DNA from: Fuchsiella alkaliacetigena
Lineage (GTDB): Bacteria > Bacillota > Halanaerobiia > Halobacteroidales > Acetohalobiaceae
Reading direction: 5' to 3'
Length of the DNA stretch: 64,000 nucleotides
Assembly: GCF_023227765.1 (NCBI RefSeq)
Contig: NZ_JALKBZ010000007.1
Coordinates: 1 to 64,000, forward strand
Both the position numbers and the translations under genes were made by a program. Shown one piece after another: positions 20,054-30,407 of the stretch. The first letter of the stretch is position 1. Each line of letters opens with the position of its first letter. Below the pieces are notes generated by a model. The model did no database searches. It was not told the origin of the DNA and saw only the letters and a program-made list of their open reading frames with translations.

Positions 20054-21238
20054 CTAATCTACTTGCAACACAATATAGGTGATATCATCATCGGCTTGCT
20101 GGCAGCCATTATTAAAACTTTGAAAGTCTTCATTTATAGTCTGGACAATTTTTCGTGGTGGACGATGGCAGTTATTATAAAAAGCTTCCTTAAGTCTATT
20201 TTTATACCTCAAACTTCCATTTGCCTGCTCTACAATACCATCGGTACTAAATAGTAAAGTTGAGCCCGACATTAAAGTAATCTGTTTAGCCTCAAAATCC
20301 ATTAATTCTGGTGAAATAGCTAAAGATATTGGCGGCCCTGAACTCTTCAATGTTAGTCGCTCTCCATTACCAAAACAAAGCAGTGGAAAGTTTTGAAAGC
20401 CTGCTCCGCTATAACTCAATTCATTGCTCTGCAAATCTAATACCATTAGAAATATACAAACAAAATAGTCGTCTGGATAATTATTTTTACAGTATTGCTG
20501 ATAAACATGACGTAATATTCCTTCAGGCTCTATATCCCCAGTCCTTATGCTCACATAACTGTCAACCGCCTCCTTAACAAAAGCATTAAATACAACTCCC
20601 TCCAAGCTATGACCGGTAACATCAGAAAGATAAATAACTAGTTTATCTCCTGTCTTAATAAAGTTATAAAAATCCCCTCCCAAACGCTGGGCCGGCTGAA
20701 AATGAGTTGCTAAGGATAAGCCTTCACAGTTAGGTATCTCAGCTAAAAAGTTTCTTTCGTGAATTTGAGCTGCCTTATTTATTTCATTGTTTAATTTTTG
20801 ATAAAGATTCTCTATTTCCTGCTTTTGGTGTAACAGCTTTTTTTTAGTCTTGGATAACTCCAAATGAGTTTTTATGCGAGCCTTCAAAATTGGAGGATTA
20901 ATAGGCTTAGCTATATAATCAACAGCCCCCATTTTTAAACCTTGAGTTTCCTCATGAGTACTATCCATCCCCGTCAAAAAGATAATAGGTATATCCTTAG
21001 TGATAGCCTTCGCCTTCAACTGTTGACAGACCTCATAACCACTCATTTCAGGCATTAAAATATCTAACAAAATCAAGTCCGGTTTTTGACTGACAGCAAT
21101 TTCTACTGCTAACTGGCCGCTGATAGCTGCCTTAACTCTATATTTAGGTGTCAAAGCTCTTTTAACTACCTCTAAATTCTCAACTATATCATCCACTACC
21201 AAAATAGTTTCTTTCCTTTGCTCACCTTTATTACTCAT
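20054..21238 (-). CDS. response regulator with SpoIIE-type PP2C phosphatase output
   Basis: 394 aa. The receiver (residues 10-130) has [11 protein letters not shown], Asp in [17 protein letters not shown] and Lys in [10 protein letters not shown] coiled coil follows, then the PP2C/SpoIIE domain: [35 protein letters not shown] and [10 protein letters not shown]. The usual GHG of the second metal loop is GHS here. The receiver resembles that of the HD-GYP regulator at 28.3-29.4 kb, including the segment [18 protein letters not shown]. The ATG overlaps the FIST kinase stop by 4 bases (ATGA), so translation is coupled and the kinase is the likely partner. The phosphatase target is unknown. Confidence 0.9.
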   Translation of the reverse strand: MSNKGEQRKETILVVDDIVENLEVVKRALTPKYRVKAAISGQLAVEIAVSQKPDLILLDILMPEMSGYEVCQQLKAKAITKDIPIIFLTGMDSTHEETQGLKMGAVDYIAKPINPPILKARIKTHLELSKTKKKLLHQKQEIENLYQKLNNEINKAAQIHERNFLAEIPNCEGLSLATHFQPAQRLGGDFYNFIKTGDKLVIYLSDVTGHSLEGVVFNAFVKEAVDSYVSIRTGDIEPEGILRHVYQQYCKNNYPDDYFVCIFLMVLDLQSNELSYSGAGFQNFPLLCFGNGERLTLKSSGPPISLAISPELMDFEAKQITLMSGSTLLFSTDGIVEQANGSLRYKNRLKEAFYNNCHRPPRKIVQTINEDFQSFNNGCQQADDDITYIVLQVD

Positions 21239-24200
21239 ACTTCTCTACCCTCCACTTTCCTAATTAACTGGGCTATCTGCTCCAAGGCGCTTTCAAAATC
21301 ATATTTTGATAAGCTTTTTGCTAAATCAAGCAGGAGTGTCTCTATTTCTACCTCTACTCTCCTAGATAAAATCCCCTCCAAAAAATCTATTGCTTCTGTA
21401 TCATACTCTTCTATCAATAATTTCAGCTTTCGTAATTGAATTAAAAGCTCTTTTAATTCAATTTTTTCATAGGACTTCTGTCTAGCTTCTTCTAAATTAG
21501 CCGATTCAATGGTATTAATGACTAGCTGTAATTCTTTTTCAACTCTCCTTAACAGTTTTGAAATATCCCCAACCTCTTCCTGTAAAGCAGCCTCCAAATC
21601 AACTATAGCTTCATAGAGAGTATTAGCCCCAATATTGCCGGCTGCCCCTTTTAAGCTATGGGTTAGCTTCTTAACTCCTTGATAATCACCTTTATTAAAT
21701 AGCTGGCGAAGCTCTTCAGTAGTACTAACTTGATTATCTAAAAACTTGACTAGTAACTTTTTATAGGCAGCCACATTACCACCCATTCTCAAAAGACCAC
21801 CCTCAGTATCAATACCATTCAATTCTGGCAGTTGCCCTGCTTCCTTTAGCTCACCACAATCACAGTTTAACTCTGCTGGCAGTTCTCTTTCTCCCGGCTC
21901 TATCCATTTGAGTAAAGTACTAAACAGTTCCTCAATATCTATAGGTTTAGAAATATGATCATTCATTCCCGCCTCTCTGGTCTGACGTCTATGTTCTTTC
22001 ATAACATTAGCCGTTAGAGCCAAAACAGGCAATTCTTCTAAACCTTTCTCCTCCCTAATTCTACGAGTCGCTTCATAACCATCCATCATCGGCATCTGCA
22101 CATCCATTAACACACAGTCATACTCTCTATTCTCCAACATCTCCAGCGCTTCTTCTCCATTATCAACAGCATCTACAATAAAGTTATTCTGCACCAATAG
22201 CTCACAACATACCTGTTGGTTTATCATATTATCTTCAACCAACAAGATCCGGGCCCCCTGTATAGATCTAAGCTCCTCCAAATCCAATTCCTGCTCACGA
22301 TAAACAGCCGAAATTTGAGAAGAATAACCAAAAATATTCATAATCGAGTCAAATAAATAAGAAGGACTAGTAGGCTTAGTCAAAAAAGTATCCAAATACT
22401 CAGCACCTGGTTCAGCTAAAATTTCCTCATAAGCAAAAGCTGAAACCAAAATTATCTTGGGTGGAACTGCAATTTTACTATTAGTTACAACTTTGCGCGC
22501 CGTCTCCAAGCCATTCAAACCAGGCATATTCAAATCAACTAGCAATAATCCAAAAAGCTCTTCGGCTGCTTCTAATTCTGAAATAGCCGCCTCGCCAGAC
22601 TCCACTACAGTTACTTGAAAAGAAAAGGACTCCAAATAATTCTTAAATATCTCTCGGGCCGTAGCATTATCATCAGCCACTAGAACTCGCAACCCTTGTA
22701 AATCGGAGGGAACAACAAGTGACTTCTGAACCTCCTCTGCTAATAAACCAAACTCCGCAGTAAAAAAGAAAGTACTCCCCTTGCCTAACTTGCTCTCCAC
22801 CCAGATCTTACCGTTCATCAACTCCACCAATTCTTTAGAAATAGCTAGTCCCAAACCCGTTCCGCCAACTTTTCGAGTATTGGAGAAATCAATTTGAGAA
22901 AAAGGCTTAAAAAGATAACGTTGATCCTCTTCGCTAATCCCAATACCAGTATCTTTCACAGCAAATTCCAAAACAATCCTCTCTTCACTCCGCTCACTAA
23001 CCTCAATAGACAACACTACTTCACCAGCTTGGGTAAACTTTACTGCATTGCTAACTAAATTAGTCAATATCTGCTCCAAGCGTAAAGAATCACCAACTAA
23101 AGAGTTAGGAATATCTAAGTCCCTGAAAAAGAGTAACTCCAAGCCTTTTTCTCTGGTCTTATTAGCAATCAAAGTCCATAAGTTATACAAAACATTATCC
23201 AACTCAAAAGGAGTAGCTTCAACATCTAATCCACCAACTTCAATTTTAGAAAGGTCTAAAAGATCATTAATAATACGTAGCAAAGATTTACTGGAAACAT
23301 TAGCTTTAGTTAAATAATCACGCTGTTTTCTATTAAGGTCTGTATTAAGACAAAGATTGATTAAACTAATAATAGCATTAAGCGGAGTTCTAATTTCATG
23401 GCTCATATTAGCTAAAAATTGAGATTTAGCTTCGTTTGCTGCTTCTGCTTTTTCCTTAGCTATCTCTAATTCTTCGGTTACAGTATTTGCTAAGTGAGTC
23501 AAGGCTTTAATAGTACTCACCTGACGCTCATTACCTAAAGCATTTTCTACTAATTCCAACTCTTTTTTAGCTTCTGCTTCCCCATCACTCTTTTCCGATA
23601 AAGCAAGTACCGTTAAAGTAATATTAAGCAGTTTATTTTCTCGCCCCGAACTATAAAACTCTCCATAAGTAAAGAAACCTGCCGTCGGAGCAATCTTTTC
23701 TAGCGGTTCTAATTCTAAATCTAAATTTTCCTGTAAAACATCCTTTCTTACAGAACAGGAATAAACATAGATCGCTTGGGCAGATGTCTGAGTCGATAAG
23801 CTTTTAATTAAATGTTCATTATTACTAAGAATTGTATCTACATGGCCATAACCTAAATATACCTTTTCCCCCTCCGGAACATTACCAGCAAAGGTTATTG
23901 AGCCATCCTCTGCTCTAGCAACTGCTCCCCGAGCTAAAAAGAAATCCTCCTGATCAATAAGCAAAGGAAACTCGGGCCCAGTAACCTGAGGTAAACCGCT
24001 AGCAATCTTCTCTCCTAAATACTCAGCATAAATATCATATGTCGGCTGCTCATCTATTGTATAAACCCTCCCTTGATCACTCTTAGTCACTTCCATTTCC
24101 TTACCTATTTTTTGCCAGCCTAGATTATAATCAGAAAAAACCTTTAACTCTTTACTATTTAAAGAAACACCTACCACTCCGGAACTTAAAACTCTTTTAT

Positions 24201-24693
24201 TTAAAAATATATAATTATCTTCATATCTAAAATTATCAGCAGCCCTACCCCCAGCTATAATCACCTGATCATCTACAGCTGCTATTCCCTTAACTAAACC
24301 ATCCTGAATATTCATCCAGTCAGAAAATAAAATAATAGCTTTGGTATCTGCTGAAATTAATTCTTTCCCTAAGCTCTTTCCGATCTCAAAACAGTCCTCT
24401 CCCTGATAGGGAATAGCAGTTGAGCTTAAACTAGTTTTCTTAAAACTAGTAAATGATAAAACTGTAGTTTCCTCTTTATTTTTTCCATTTATTATTTCTC
24501 CGGAAGTTGTCGTACCAATTATAACCGCTTGAGGTAATAAAAATTTAAGATCAGCTATTACCCGGCGTATATAATCTTCTTTACAGACTCCAATAAAGAC
24601 TTGAACTAACAGCTTATCATCATTAATCTGATTACTTTCAACAAAGTCTTGTAAAGCAGCTCTATTCTTATAGTAAGTATTTCTTACTTCCAT
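21235..24693 (-). CDS. FIST-domain hybrid sensor kinase with two receivers and Hpt
   Basis: 1152 aa, no membrane segment. FIST_N and FIST_C domains fill residues 1-370 ([46 protein letters not shown]); FIST is an intracellular small-ligand sensing domain. HisKA follows ([19 protein letters not shown]), then the ATPase ([29 protein letters not shown]). Receiver 1 has [13 protein letters not shown], receiver 2 has [18 protein letters not shown], and Hpt His is in [15 protein letters not shown]. From HisKA to the C terminus it is a close paralog of the neighbouring kinase. GAGGTGAG precedes the ATG. Confidence 0.92.
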   Translation of the reverse strand: MEVRNTYYKNRAALQDFVESNQINDDKLLVQVFIGVCKEDYIRRVIADLKFLLPQAVIIGTTTSGEIINGKNKEETTVLSFTSFKKTSLSSTAIPYQGEDCFEIGKSLGKELISADTKAIILFSDWMNIQDGLVKGIAAVDDQVIIAGGRAADNFRYEDNYIFLNKRVLSSGVVGVSLNSKELKVFSDYNLGWQKIGKEMEVTKSDQGRVYTIDEQPTYDIYAEYLGEKIASGLPQVTGPEFPLLIDQEDFFLARGAVARAEDGSITFAGNVPEGEKVYLGYGHVDTILSNNEHLIKSLSTQTSAQAIYVYSCSVRKDVLQENLDLELEPLEKIAPTAGFFTYGEFYSSGRENKLLNITLTVLALSEKSDGEAEAKKELELVENALGNERQVSTIKALTHLANTVTEELEIAKEKAEAANEAKSQFLANMSHEIRTPLNAIISLINLCLNTDLNRKQRDYLTKANVSSKSLLRIINDLLDLSKIEVGGLDVEATPFELDNVLYNLWTLIANKTREKGLELLFFRDLDIPNSLVGDSLRLEQILTNLVSNAVKFTQAGEVVLSIEVSERSEERIVLEFAVKDTGIGISEEDQRYLFKPFSQIDFSNTRKVGGTGLGLAISKELVELMNGKIWVESKLGKGSTFFFTAEFGLLAEEVQKSLVVPSDLQGLRVLVADDNATAREIFKNYLESFSFQVTVVESGEAAISELEAAEELFGLLLVDLNMPGLNGLETARKVVTNSKIAVPPKIILVSAFAYEEILAEPGAEYLDTFLTKPTSPSYLFDSIMNIFGYSSQISAVYREQELDLEELRSIQGARILLVEDNMINQQVCCELLVQNNFIVDAVDNGEEALEMLENREYDCVLMDVQMPMMDGYEATRRIREEKGLEELPVLALTANVMKEHRRQTREAGMNDHISKPIDIEELFSTLLKWIEPGERELPAELNCDCGELKEAGQLPELNGIDTEGGLLRMGGNVAAYKKLLVKFLDNQVSTTEELRQLFNKGDYQGVKKLTHSLKGAAGNIGANTLYEAIVDLEAALQEEVGDISKLLRRVEKELQLVINTIESANLEEARQKSYEKIELKELLIQLRKLKLLIEEYDTEAIDFLEGILSRRVEVEIETLLLDLAKSLSKYDFESALEQIAQLIRKVEGREV

Positions 24694-24769
24694 CTTCTCA
24701 CCTCATTTCATTGATATTAATAATTTGTGAAATGATCTTCGTTATTTCCTTAGCTATTATTTACATATT

Positions 24770-27700
24770 TCAATCCTCCATTTTCTTAATTAATTCATTT
24801 ATCTGCTCCAATGCTCTTTCAAAGTCATACTTTGATAAGTTCTCTTCTAATTCAACTAAGGATTCTTCTATTGCTTCCTCTATTCTTTTAGTTAAAATAT
24901 CTTCTAAAAGCTCTATCGCCTGAGTATCATACTCTTTTATTAAAGACCTCAATTCATATAATAGATCCAAAAGATCTTTCGAATCTATTTTCTCCTTAGT
25001 TTTTTGTTTAGATACTTGTAAATTAGCAGACTCGATAGCAGTAATAACCCGCTGCAATTCTTCTTCTAGTACCGCTAACTTTTCTTCCATCTCCTCAGTT
25101 TCTTCCTGCACAGCTATCTCCAAATCAGCTGTAGCTTCTTGCAAGTCAACAGCACCAATATTAGCAGCTACTCCTTTCAAGCCATGAGCTAATCTTTCTA
25201 CTGTCTGATAGTCACCTTTATTAAAAGCTTGACGAATTCTCTCTACAGTATCGGCCTGATTAACTAGAAACTTTACTAATAGCTTTCTATAAGCTTTAGT
25301 GTTCCCTTTCATTCTAGCCAGACCAGCTTGAGTATTAAGGCCAGCTAATTTAGAAAAGTCTTCTTTTGTTTCTTCCTCAGTAGCTAGTTTTTGGGGCAAC
25401 TGGCGCTCTCCAGGCTCTATCCATTTAAGTAAAACACCAAATAATTCCTCAAAATCTATAGGTTTAGATATATGATCGTTTAAGCCAGCTTCCCTGCTCT
25501 GACGTTTGTGCTCCTCCATAGCATTAGCAGTTAAAGCTAAAATAGGTAATTGCTTAAAACGCTCATCACTTCGAATTTTACGAGTAGCCTCATAACCATC
25601 CATTATCGGCATCTGTACATCCATCAATACACAGTCATAACGACCCGGTTCCAACATTTCCAGTGCTTCTTGGCCATTATTAGCTACATCCACTCTAAAA
25701 CGATGCTGTTCTAGTAGCTCACAACATACCTCTTGATTAATCAAATTATCCTCAACCAGTAAAATACGAGCTCCTTGTATAGGTCGAAGATCCTCTAAAT
25801 CTAATTCCTGCTCACGATAAGCAGCCGAAACTGCAAAAGAATAGCCAAAAATATTCATAATCGAATCAAATAACTGCGAAGGACTAGTTGGCTTAGTCAA
25901 AAAAGTATCCAAATACTCAACACCTGCTTCAGCTAAAACATCCTCGCGAGCAAAAGCCGAAACTAAAATAATCTTCGGCGGAACTATAATTTTACTGTTA
26001 TTCACAACTCTCCGCGCTACCTCTAAACCATTCAAGCCAGGCATATTCCAGTCCACTAGCAATAATCCAAAAAGCTTCTCAGCTGTTTCTAGCTTTGAAA
26101 TAGCAGCCTCTCCCGACTCCACTACAGTTACTTGAAAAGAAAAGGACTCTAAATAATTCTTGAATATTTCTCGGGCCGTAGCATTGTCATCAACTACTAA
26201 AACTCTCAGACCACATAATTCTGGCGGAACAAGTAACTGCTGCACTTCATTATCTACCAAAGTAAATTCGGCGGTAAAAAAGAAAGTAGTTCCTTTGCCA
26301 ACTTCACTCTCTACCCAGATCTCACCATTCATCATTTCTACCAATCTTTTAGCAATAGTTAGACCTAAACCCGTCCCTCCAAACTCTCTAGTAGCAGATG
26401 AATCAGCTTGAAAAAAAGGCTCAAAAAGATAGTGCTGATCCTCTTTACTAATCCCGATACCGGTATCTACCACAGTAAATTTCAAAATAATACTCTCTTC
26501 ACTCCGCTCCTTAACTTCAATATAGAGCACAACTTCGCCAAATTCAGTAAACTTAACTGCATTACTAACTAAATTAGTCAATACCTGCTCTAAGCGCAAA
26601 GGATCACCAATCAAGTTATCCGGAATATCTAAGCTTCGCGAAAAAAGCAGCTCTAATCCCTTTTTCTGAGCTTTATTAGCAATTAAAGTCCATAAATTAT
26701 ATAAGACATTATCAAGTTCAAAAGGAACACTTTCAATATCAAGTTCATCAGCCTCGACTTTGGAAAGATCTAATATATCATTAATAATCCGCAGTAAAGA
26801 CTTGCTGGAAACATTAGCCTTAGTTAAATAATCACGTTGCTTATCATCAAGATCCGTATTTAGACAGAGATTAATCAAGCTAGTAATAGCATTTAATGGA
26901 GTTCGAATTTCATGACTCATATTAGCCAAAAATTGAGATTTAGCTTTATTTGCTGCCTCTGCTTCCTGCTTAGCTTTAAATAGTTCTTTTTGGGTCTCTT
27001 TTCTTTGGATTTCAATTCCGACAGCCCGAGTTAAAGTGCTTAACATATCCAAAGATTGCTGAGTAGGCTTTATATCTCTTTTAAACAAGGCAGCTAATAC
27101 TCCATGTTTCTGATTATTAACATAAGCTACACAACCAATATAAGTCTTTAAACCATACTCTTTAATTCCAGGATAAGCTAAAAACTGCTCATTTTGATCT
27201 ATATTAGTAATAAGCACCGGTTCTCTACTATCTTTATTGATAACATAATTAGCAGGATGATCTTCCATTTCATACTCTTGTTTGATATTCTCCGGGCCAT
27301 TCCAGCTTGAAATAGCTTTAAACTTATCACCTGTTACTTGGTTATAAAAAGTAGAATCAGCCTTTAATAACTTCCCAGTAGTTTCAACTATTTGCTCAAT
27401 ATTATAGTCATTATCAGAAGTAAAGGATAAAAAGCATTGATTAATCTTTTTAACATTAGAATTTGCCATTTTTAAATCATTATAAAGAAATCGTTGCGGC
27501 TCCTGTAAGCTTTTTTTCACTATAATCCGATATAAAATATAAAAAGAAAGTAAATAAAAAATATGACCTAAAATATTAATAACTCCATAAACATCTTTAT
27601 AAAAGGTAAAGAATAGTTCAGCAATAATCGTAGCCAGCAGAGAATAAACTAACATTTCAAATAAATCTCTCTCGTAATTATCTCTTCTTTGATATAAATT

Positions 27701-28240
27701 ATAAATAGTTATTCCCAATAAAGCTATGATCACATATTCACTATAAATTTTAAAAGAGGTTAAACCCACTCCCTCTTCAAAACAGGTAGGAAAAATAGAA
27801 TAAACTAAGATTGTTAAGATAGCCAGTACTGTTAAAAAGAAATAACCGCCAATAATTAAATTAACCTGTCGCTGCTTTAACTCACTTTTAATTAAAAAAG
27901 GCAAGGGAAATAAAACAAGCGTTTCTAAAAAACGAGCCGCCATCCAAAACTGAATACCAGGATCAGGGCCCGCATCAATAATAAAGGTAATTCCTTCATA
28001 AGTAAAAGTATGAAAGAAAGTTAAAATAGCAATACATAAGTAACCAAAACCTAATAAAGTTATATAGTTATTATTATTAACTTTTCGAGTATTTAAAGCA
28101 ATAATAAAGATACTAACTGCTACAATGATGGCCCAACCCTCTACTAATGTATGAAAGAACAAAAAATTTACTTGAGCAAAAATTGTTAATAAAGCTGCCA
28201 GTAATGAAAAATATATAAAACTTTTGATCTCGCTGCTCAT
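24770..28240 (-). CDS. MASE3-GAF hybrid sensor kinase with two receivers and Hpt
   Basis: 1156 aa from ATG 28240 (MSSEIKS), which has GGGGTGAG in place; the longer frame from a GTG at 28270 has no good site. Seven or so membrane helices with the FFHTLVEG motif form a MASE3-type sensor (residues 1-240), followed by a GAF domain (about 275-420) and HisKA ([19 protein letters not shown]). The ATPase has [13 protein letters not shown] and GTGLGLTIAKRLVEMM. Receiver 1 has LLLVDWNMPGLNG, receiver 2 has [18 protein letters not shown], and Hpt His is in ERLAHGLKGVAANIG. The cytoplasmic part is nearly the same as in the FIST kinase downstream, a tandem duplication with exchanged input. Confidence 0.92.
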   Translation of the reverse strand: MSSEIKSFIYFSLLAALLTIFAQVNFLFFHTLVEGWAIIVAVSIFIIALNTRKVNNNNYITLLGFGYLCIAILTFFHTFTYEGITFIIDAGPDPGIQFWMAARFLETLVLFPLPFLIKSELKQRQVNLIIGGYFFLTVLAILTILVYSIFPTCFEEGVGLTSFKIYSEYVIIALLGITIYNLYQRRDNYERDLFEMLVYSLLATIIAELFFTFYKDVYGVINILGHIFYLLSFYILYRIIVKKSLQEPQRFLYNDLKMANSNVKKINQCFLSFTSDNDYNIEQIVETTGKLLKADSTFYNQVTGDKFKAISSWNGPENIKQEYEMEDHPANYVINKDSREPVLITNIDQNEQFLAYPGIKEYGLKTYIGCVAYVNNQKHGVLAALFKRDIKPTQQSLDMLSTLTRAVGIEIQRKETQKELFKAKQEAEAANKAKSQFLANMSHEIRTPLNAITSLINLCLNTDLDDKQRDYLTKANVSSKSLLRIINDILDLSKVEADELDIESVPFELDNVLYNLWTLIANKAQKKGLELLFSRSLDIPDNLIGDPLRLEQVLTNLVSNAVKFTEFGEVVLYIEVKERSEESIILKFTVVDTGIGISKEDQHYLFEPFFQADSSATREFGGTGLGLTIAKRLVEMMNGEIWVESEVGKGTTFFFTAEFTLVDNEVQQLLVPPELCGLRVLVVDDNATAREIFKNYLESFSFQVTVVESGEAAISKLETAEKLFGLLLVDWNMPGLNGLEVARRVVNNSKIIVPPKIILVSAFAREDVLAEAGVEYLDTFLTKPTSPSQLFDSIMNIFGYSFAVSAAYREQELDLEDLRPIQGARILLVEDNLINQEVCCELLEQHRFRVDVANNGQEALEMLEPGRYDCVLMDVQMPIMDGYEATRKIRSDERFKQLPILALTANAMEEHKRQSREAGLNDHISKPIDFEELFGVLLKWIEPGERQLPQKLATEEETKEDFSKLAGLNTQAGLARMKGNTKAYRKLLVKFLVNQADTVERIRQAFNKGDYQTVERLAHGLKGVAANIGAVDLQEATADLEIAVQEETEEMEEKLAVLEEELQRVITAIESANLQVSKQKTKEKIDSKDLLDLLYELRSLIKEYDTQAIELLEDILTKRIEEAIEESLVELEENLSKYDFERALEQINELIKKMED

Positions 28241-28272
28241 CAAGCTCACCCCAAAAATATTAATAATCACCT

Positions 28273-29364
28273 TTAATCTTTAAGTTCAGTACTAATAGCC
28301 TTAAACTTTTCTTGCAAGGCTATAAAAGCCTCCACCAAAAGAGGATCAAAATGCTTTTCTTTATTTCGAATAATAATCTCACAGCTTTTCTCATGTGAAA
28401 AAGAGTCCTTATAAGGTCGTTTAGTCCTTAAAGCATCATAAACATCAGCTATAGCCATTATCCTAGCCGAGAGAGGAATCTCCTCACCAGCTAAACCATC
28501 TGGATAGCCATTTCCATTCCATTTCTCGTGATGGGAGCGAACAATATCTATTCCCATATTAATAAAAACATTTTCAGTGTACTTTTCCTTTACTTCGGTT
28601 AAAGTTTGAGCTCCAATTATAGTATGAGTTTTAATAATTTCAAACTCTTCTTTAGTCAATTTATCCGGTTTTAAGAGTATTGAATCAGAAATACCAACCT
28701 TACCTATATCATGCAAAGGACTGGCTTTATAGATATTTTCGCAATATTCTGAATCAATAACCGATCGATATTTATCATGCTCTTGCAGTTTACTAGCCAA
28801 AAGACGACAGTATCTTTGTGTCCTTTCCAAATGCTTTCCCGTCCCCTTGTCCCTAGACTCTGTCAGCTTGGCCAAAGCATAAATAGTCGCTGTTTTTGAT
28901 TCTGAAATCTCCTTTACTTTTTTCTGAACAAGATCTTCCAGATAGTTTCTATGTTTTTTCAGTTCTTGTTTAGTTTCAGATAGTTCCAGATGAGTTTTTA
29001 CTCGCGCCTCTAAGATAGGAGAATTGATAGGCTTAACTATATAATCAACAGCCCCTAACTCCAGACCTTTAGTTTCCTCATAAGTGCTGTTCATTCCCGT
29101 TACAAAAATAATAGGTATATCTCTAGTCTCTGGATTTTCTTTGAGCTGTTGACAAACCTCATAACCATTCATTTTAGGTAGTACAATATCTAATAAAATA
29201 AGATCTGGCTTTTTATTTTCAGCAATTTTTACTGCCATCTGACCATTAATAGCCGCTATCACTCTATACTTAGGTGTCAAAGTAGCCTTAATTACATCCA
29301 AATTTTCCGCTATATCATCTACAGCCAGAATAGTTTGGGAAGCTTGATCATCCTTTTCCTTCAT
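28273..29364 (-). CDS. response regulator with HD-GYP c-di-GMP phosphodiesterase output
   Basis: 363 aa (RpfG-like layout). The receiver (residues 10-130) has AVDDIAENLDV, Asp in LILLDIVLPKMNGYEVC and Lys in YIVKPINSP. A coiled coil leads to the HD-GYP domain: ESRDKGTGKHLERTQRYC, SPLHDIGKVGISD, HTIIGAQTL, RSHHEKWNGNGYPDGL and DVYDALRTKRPYK. All metal-binding residues are present, so an active c-di-GMP phosphodiesterase is expected. It is the first gene of the signalling run and precedes the MASE3 kinase by about 30 bases. A CRP/FNR-like box lies about 70 bases upstream. Confidence 0.92.
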   Translation of the reverse strand: MKEKDDQASQTILAVDDIAENLDVIKATLTPKYRVIAAINGQMAVKIAENKKPDLILLDIVLPKMNGYEVCQQLKENPETRDIPIIFVTGMNSTYEETKGLELGAVDYIVKPINSPILEARVKTHLELSETKQELKKHRNYLEDLVQKKVKEISESKTATIYALAKLTESRDKGTGKHLERTQRYCRLLASKLQEHDKYRSVIDSEYCENIYKASPLHDIGKVGISDSILLKPDKLTKEEFEIIKTHTIIGAQTLTEVKEKYTENVFINMGIDIVRSHHEKWNGNGYPDGLAGEEIPLSARIMAIADVYDALRTKRPYKDSFSHEKSCEIIIRNKEKHFDPLLVEAFIALQEKFKAISTELKD

Positions 29365-29435
29365 ATTTCTTCAACCTCCTATTGCTAATTAACTTGTTCA
29401 ATTATCCCCGATACTTAAATGACTTAGCCGTTTAC

Positions 29436-29449
29436 TTGACCTAGATCAA
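29436..29449. promoter_or_regulatory. possible CRP/FNR-type operator upstream of the signalling run
   Basis: TTGACCTAGATCAA matches nine of the ten fixed positions of the palindrome TTGAT-N4-ATCAA. It is centred about 78 bases before the first start codon of the 29.4-kb transcript. No regulator gene is in the window. The rest of the 348-base gap (29365-29712) holds this site and the 29600-29639 hairpin; I see no gene in it. Confidence 0.35.
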
Positions 29450-29599
29450 ACTATCTATACTACTTAAGCACTTTAAACATGATAAGTTTCGACATTTTAT
29501 AATAATAATTACTAATTATCTATTTCTAGACTTATTTCTAAATACCTCTTTAAATATAAAAAGATTCCTCTGCCATTTAAAATAATTCCTAATAACTTT

Positions 29600-29639
29600 T
29601 AGAGAGCATATTTCTTTTAAAAAAGAAATATGCTCTCTA
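29600..29639 (-). terminator. long A/T-rich hairpin, probable terminator of the PrcB-like gene
   Basis: A 19-bp perfect stem (29600-29618 with 29621-29639) around a 2-base spacer, built of GAGAGCATATTTCTTTT and its complement. It lies 75 bases past the stop of the minus-strand gene at 29713 and ahead of the signalling operon. The T-run after the stem is weak. Confidence 0.5.
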
Positions 29640-29712
29640 AATAATTTCCACTATCTTTAATCTAATTATCTTCAAAAGCCAATGACTTATCAGAACAATT
29701 TTCCCCTTATTT

Positions 29713-30210
29713 TCATTTACCTGTCTTGCTATCTATATACTCTGCTTCCTTAGTTTCATCATTAATATCTTCAAAGACCTCTCCTTGTTCATTAATAACT
29801 TGAATATCATCTGTAATATCCTTAACCTTAATAACTACTCTAGGATAAGTTATTGCTTGAGTAACTAATTGATCTGCAGCAGGTGAAGTTTCTACTACCT
29901 TAATTTTAGTAAGTCCATCTACCTCTTTTACTGACTCCACCTCTATTCCGTAGCCTCCAGTAGGCTTTTCTCCAACACCTATATAGATTATAGATTCATT
30001 ATCTGTACTACGAATAACTCCAAATCCCCTTAACTCACCTACAAATCCAATAGCCTTCTTTAAGTCTTCAGGAAGCTTTTCAATAACTTCAAATTCTAAT
30101 TCTACCTCATCTTTAGCAGCAATTGATATGTCTTCTTTGGCATAGCCTACAACTAAAATTGAAGTAAATAAAACTAAGCATAAAGCTAAAAAAAGCCATT
30201 GTTTTTTCAA
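29713..30210 (-). CDS. secreted PrcB_C domain protein
   Basis: 165 aa. A clear signal peptide (residues 1-24, ending near VVGYAKED) is followed by a PrcB_C-type domain, recognised by GEKPTGGYGIEVESVKEVDG and, later, ETSPAADQLVTQAITYPRVV. In the treponemal dentilisin complex PrcB is a protease-associated lipoprotein; elsewhere the domain is of unknown function. No lipobox Cys is seen, so it should be periplasmic or secreted. GGAGGGATTAC precedes the ATG. It is a single-gene unit. Confidence 0.75.
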   Translation of the reverse strand: MKKQWLFLALCLVLFTSILVVGYAKEDISIAAKDEVELEFEVIEKLPEDLKKAIGFVGELRGFGVIRSTDNESIIYIGVGEKPTGGYGIEVESVKEVDGLTKIKVVETSPAADQLVTQAITYPRVVIKVKDITDDIQVINEQGEVFEDINDETKEAEYIDSKTGK

Positions 30211-30299
30211 AGTAATCCCTCCTCAAAGTTTGATAGTCCAATTCTAATTAAATTATAACATCTATCTTAGACTACTTCATTAACAATGATAACTAAACT

Positions 30300-30345
30300 A
30301 TAAATGCCAGCAAAAAGAACTCAAATTCTCCTTGCTGGCATTTAT
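30300..30345 (-). terminator. hairpin after iorB, probable terminator
   Basis: A 14-bp perfect inverted repeat (30300-30313 with 30332-30345) around an 18-base loop lies 63 bases past iorB. The bases that follow on the minus strand are only moderately T-rich, so termination is likely but not certain. Confidence 0.5.
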
Positions 30346-30407
30346 AATAATCCTCTTTATTTTAAACTGTAAATCTCGAATTTGAAAAAGAAAGTATCAT
30401 GAACCTT

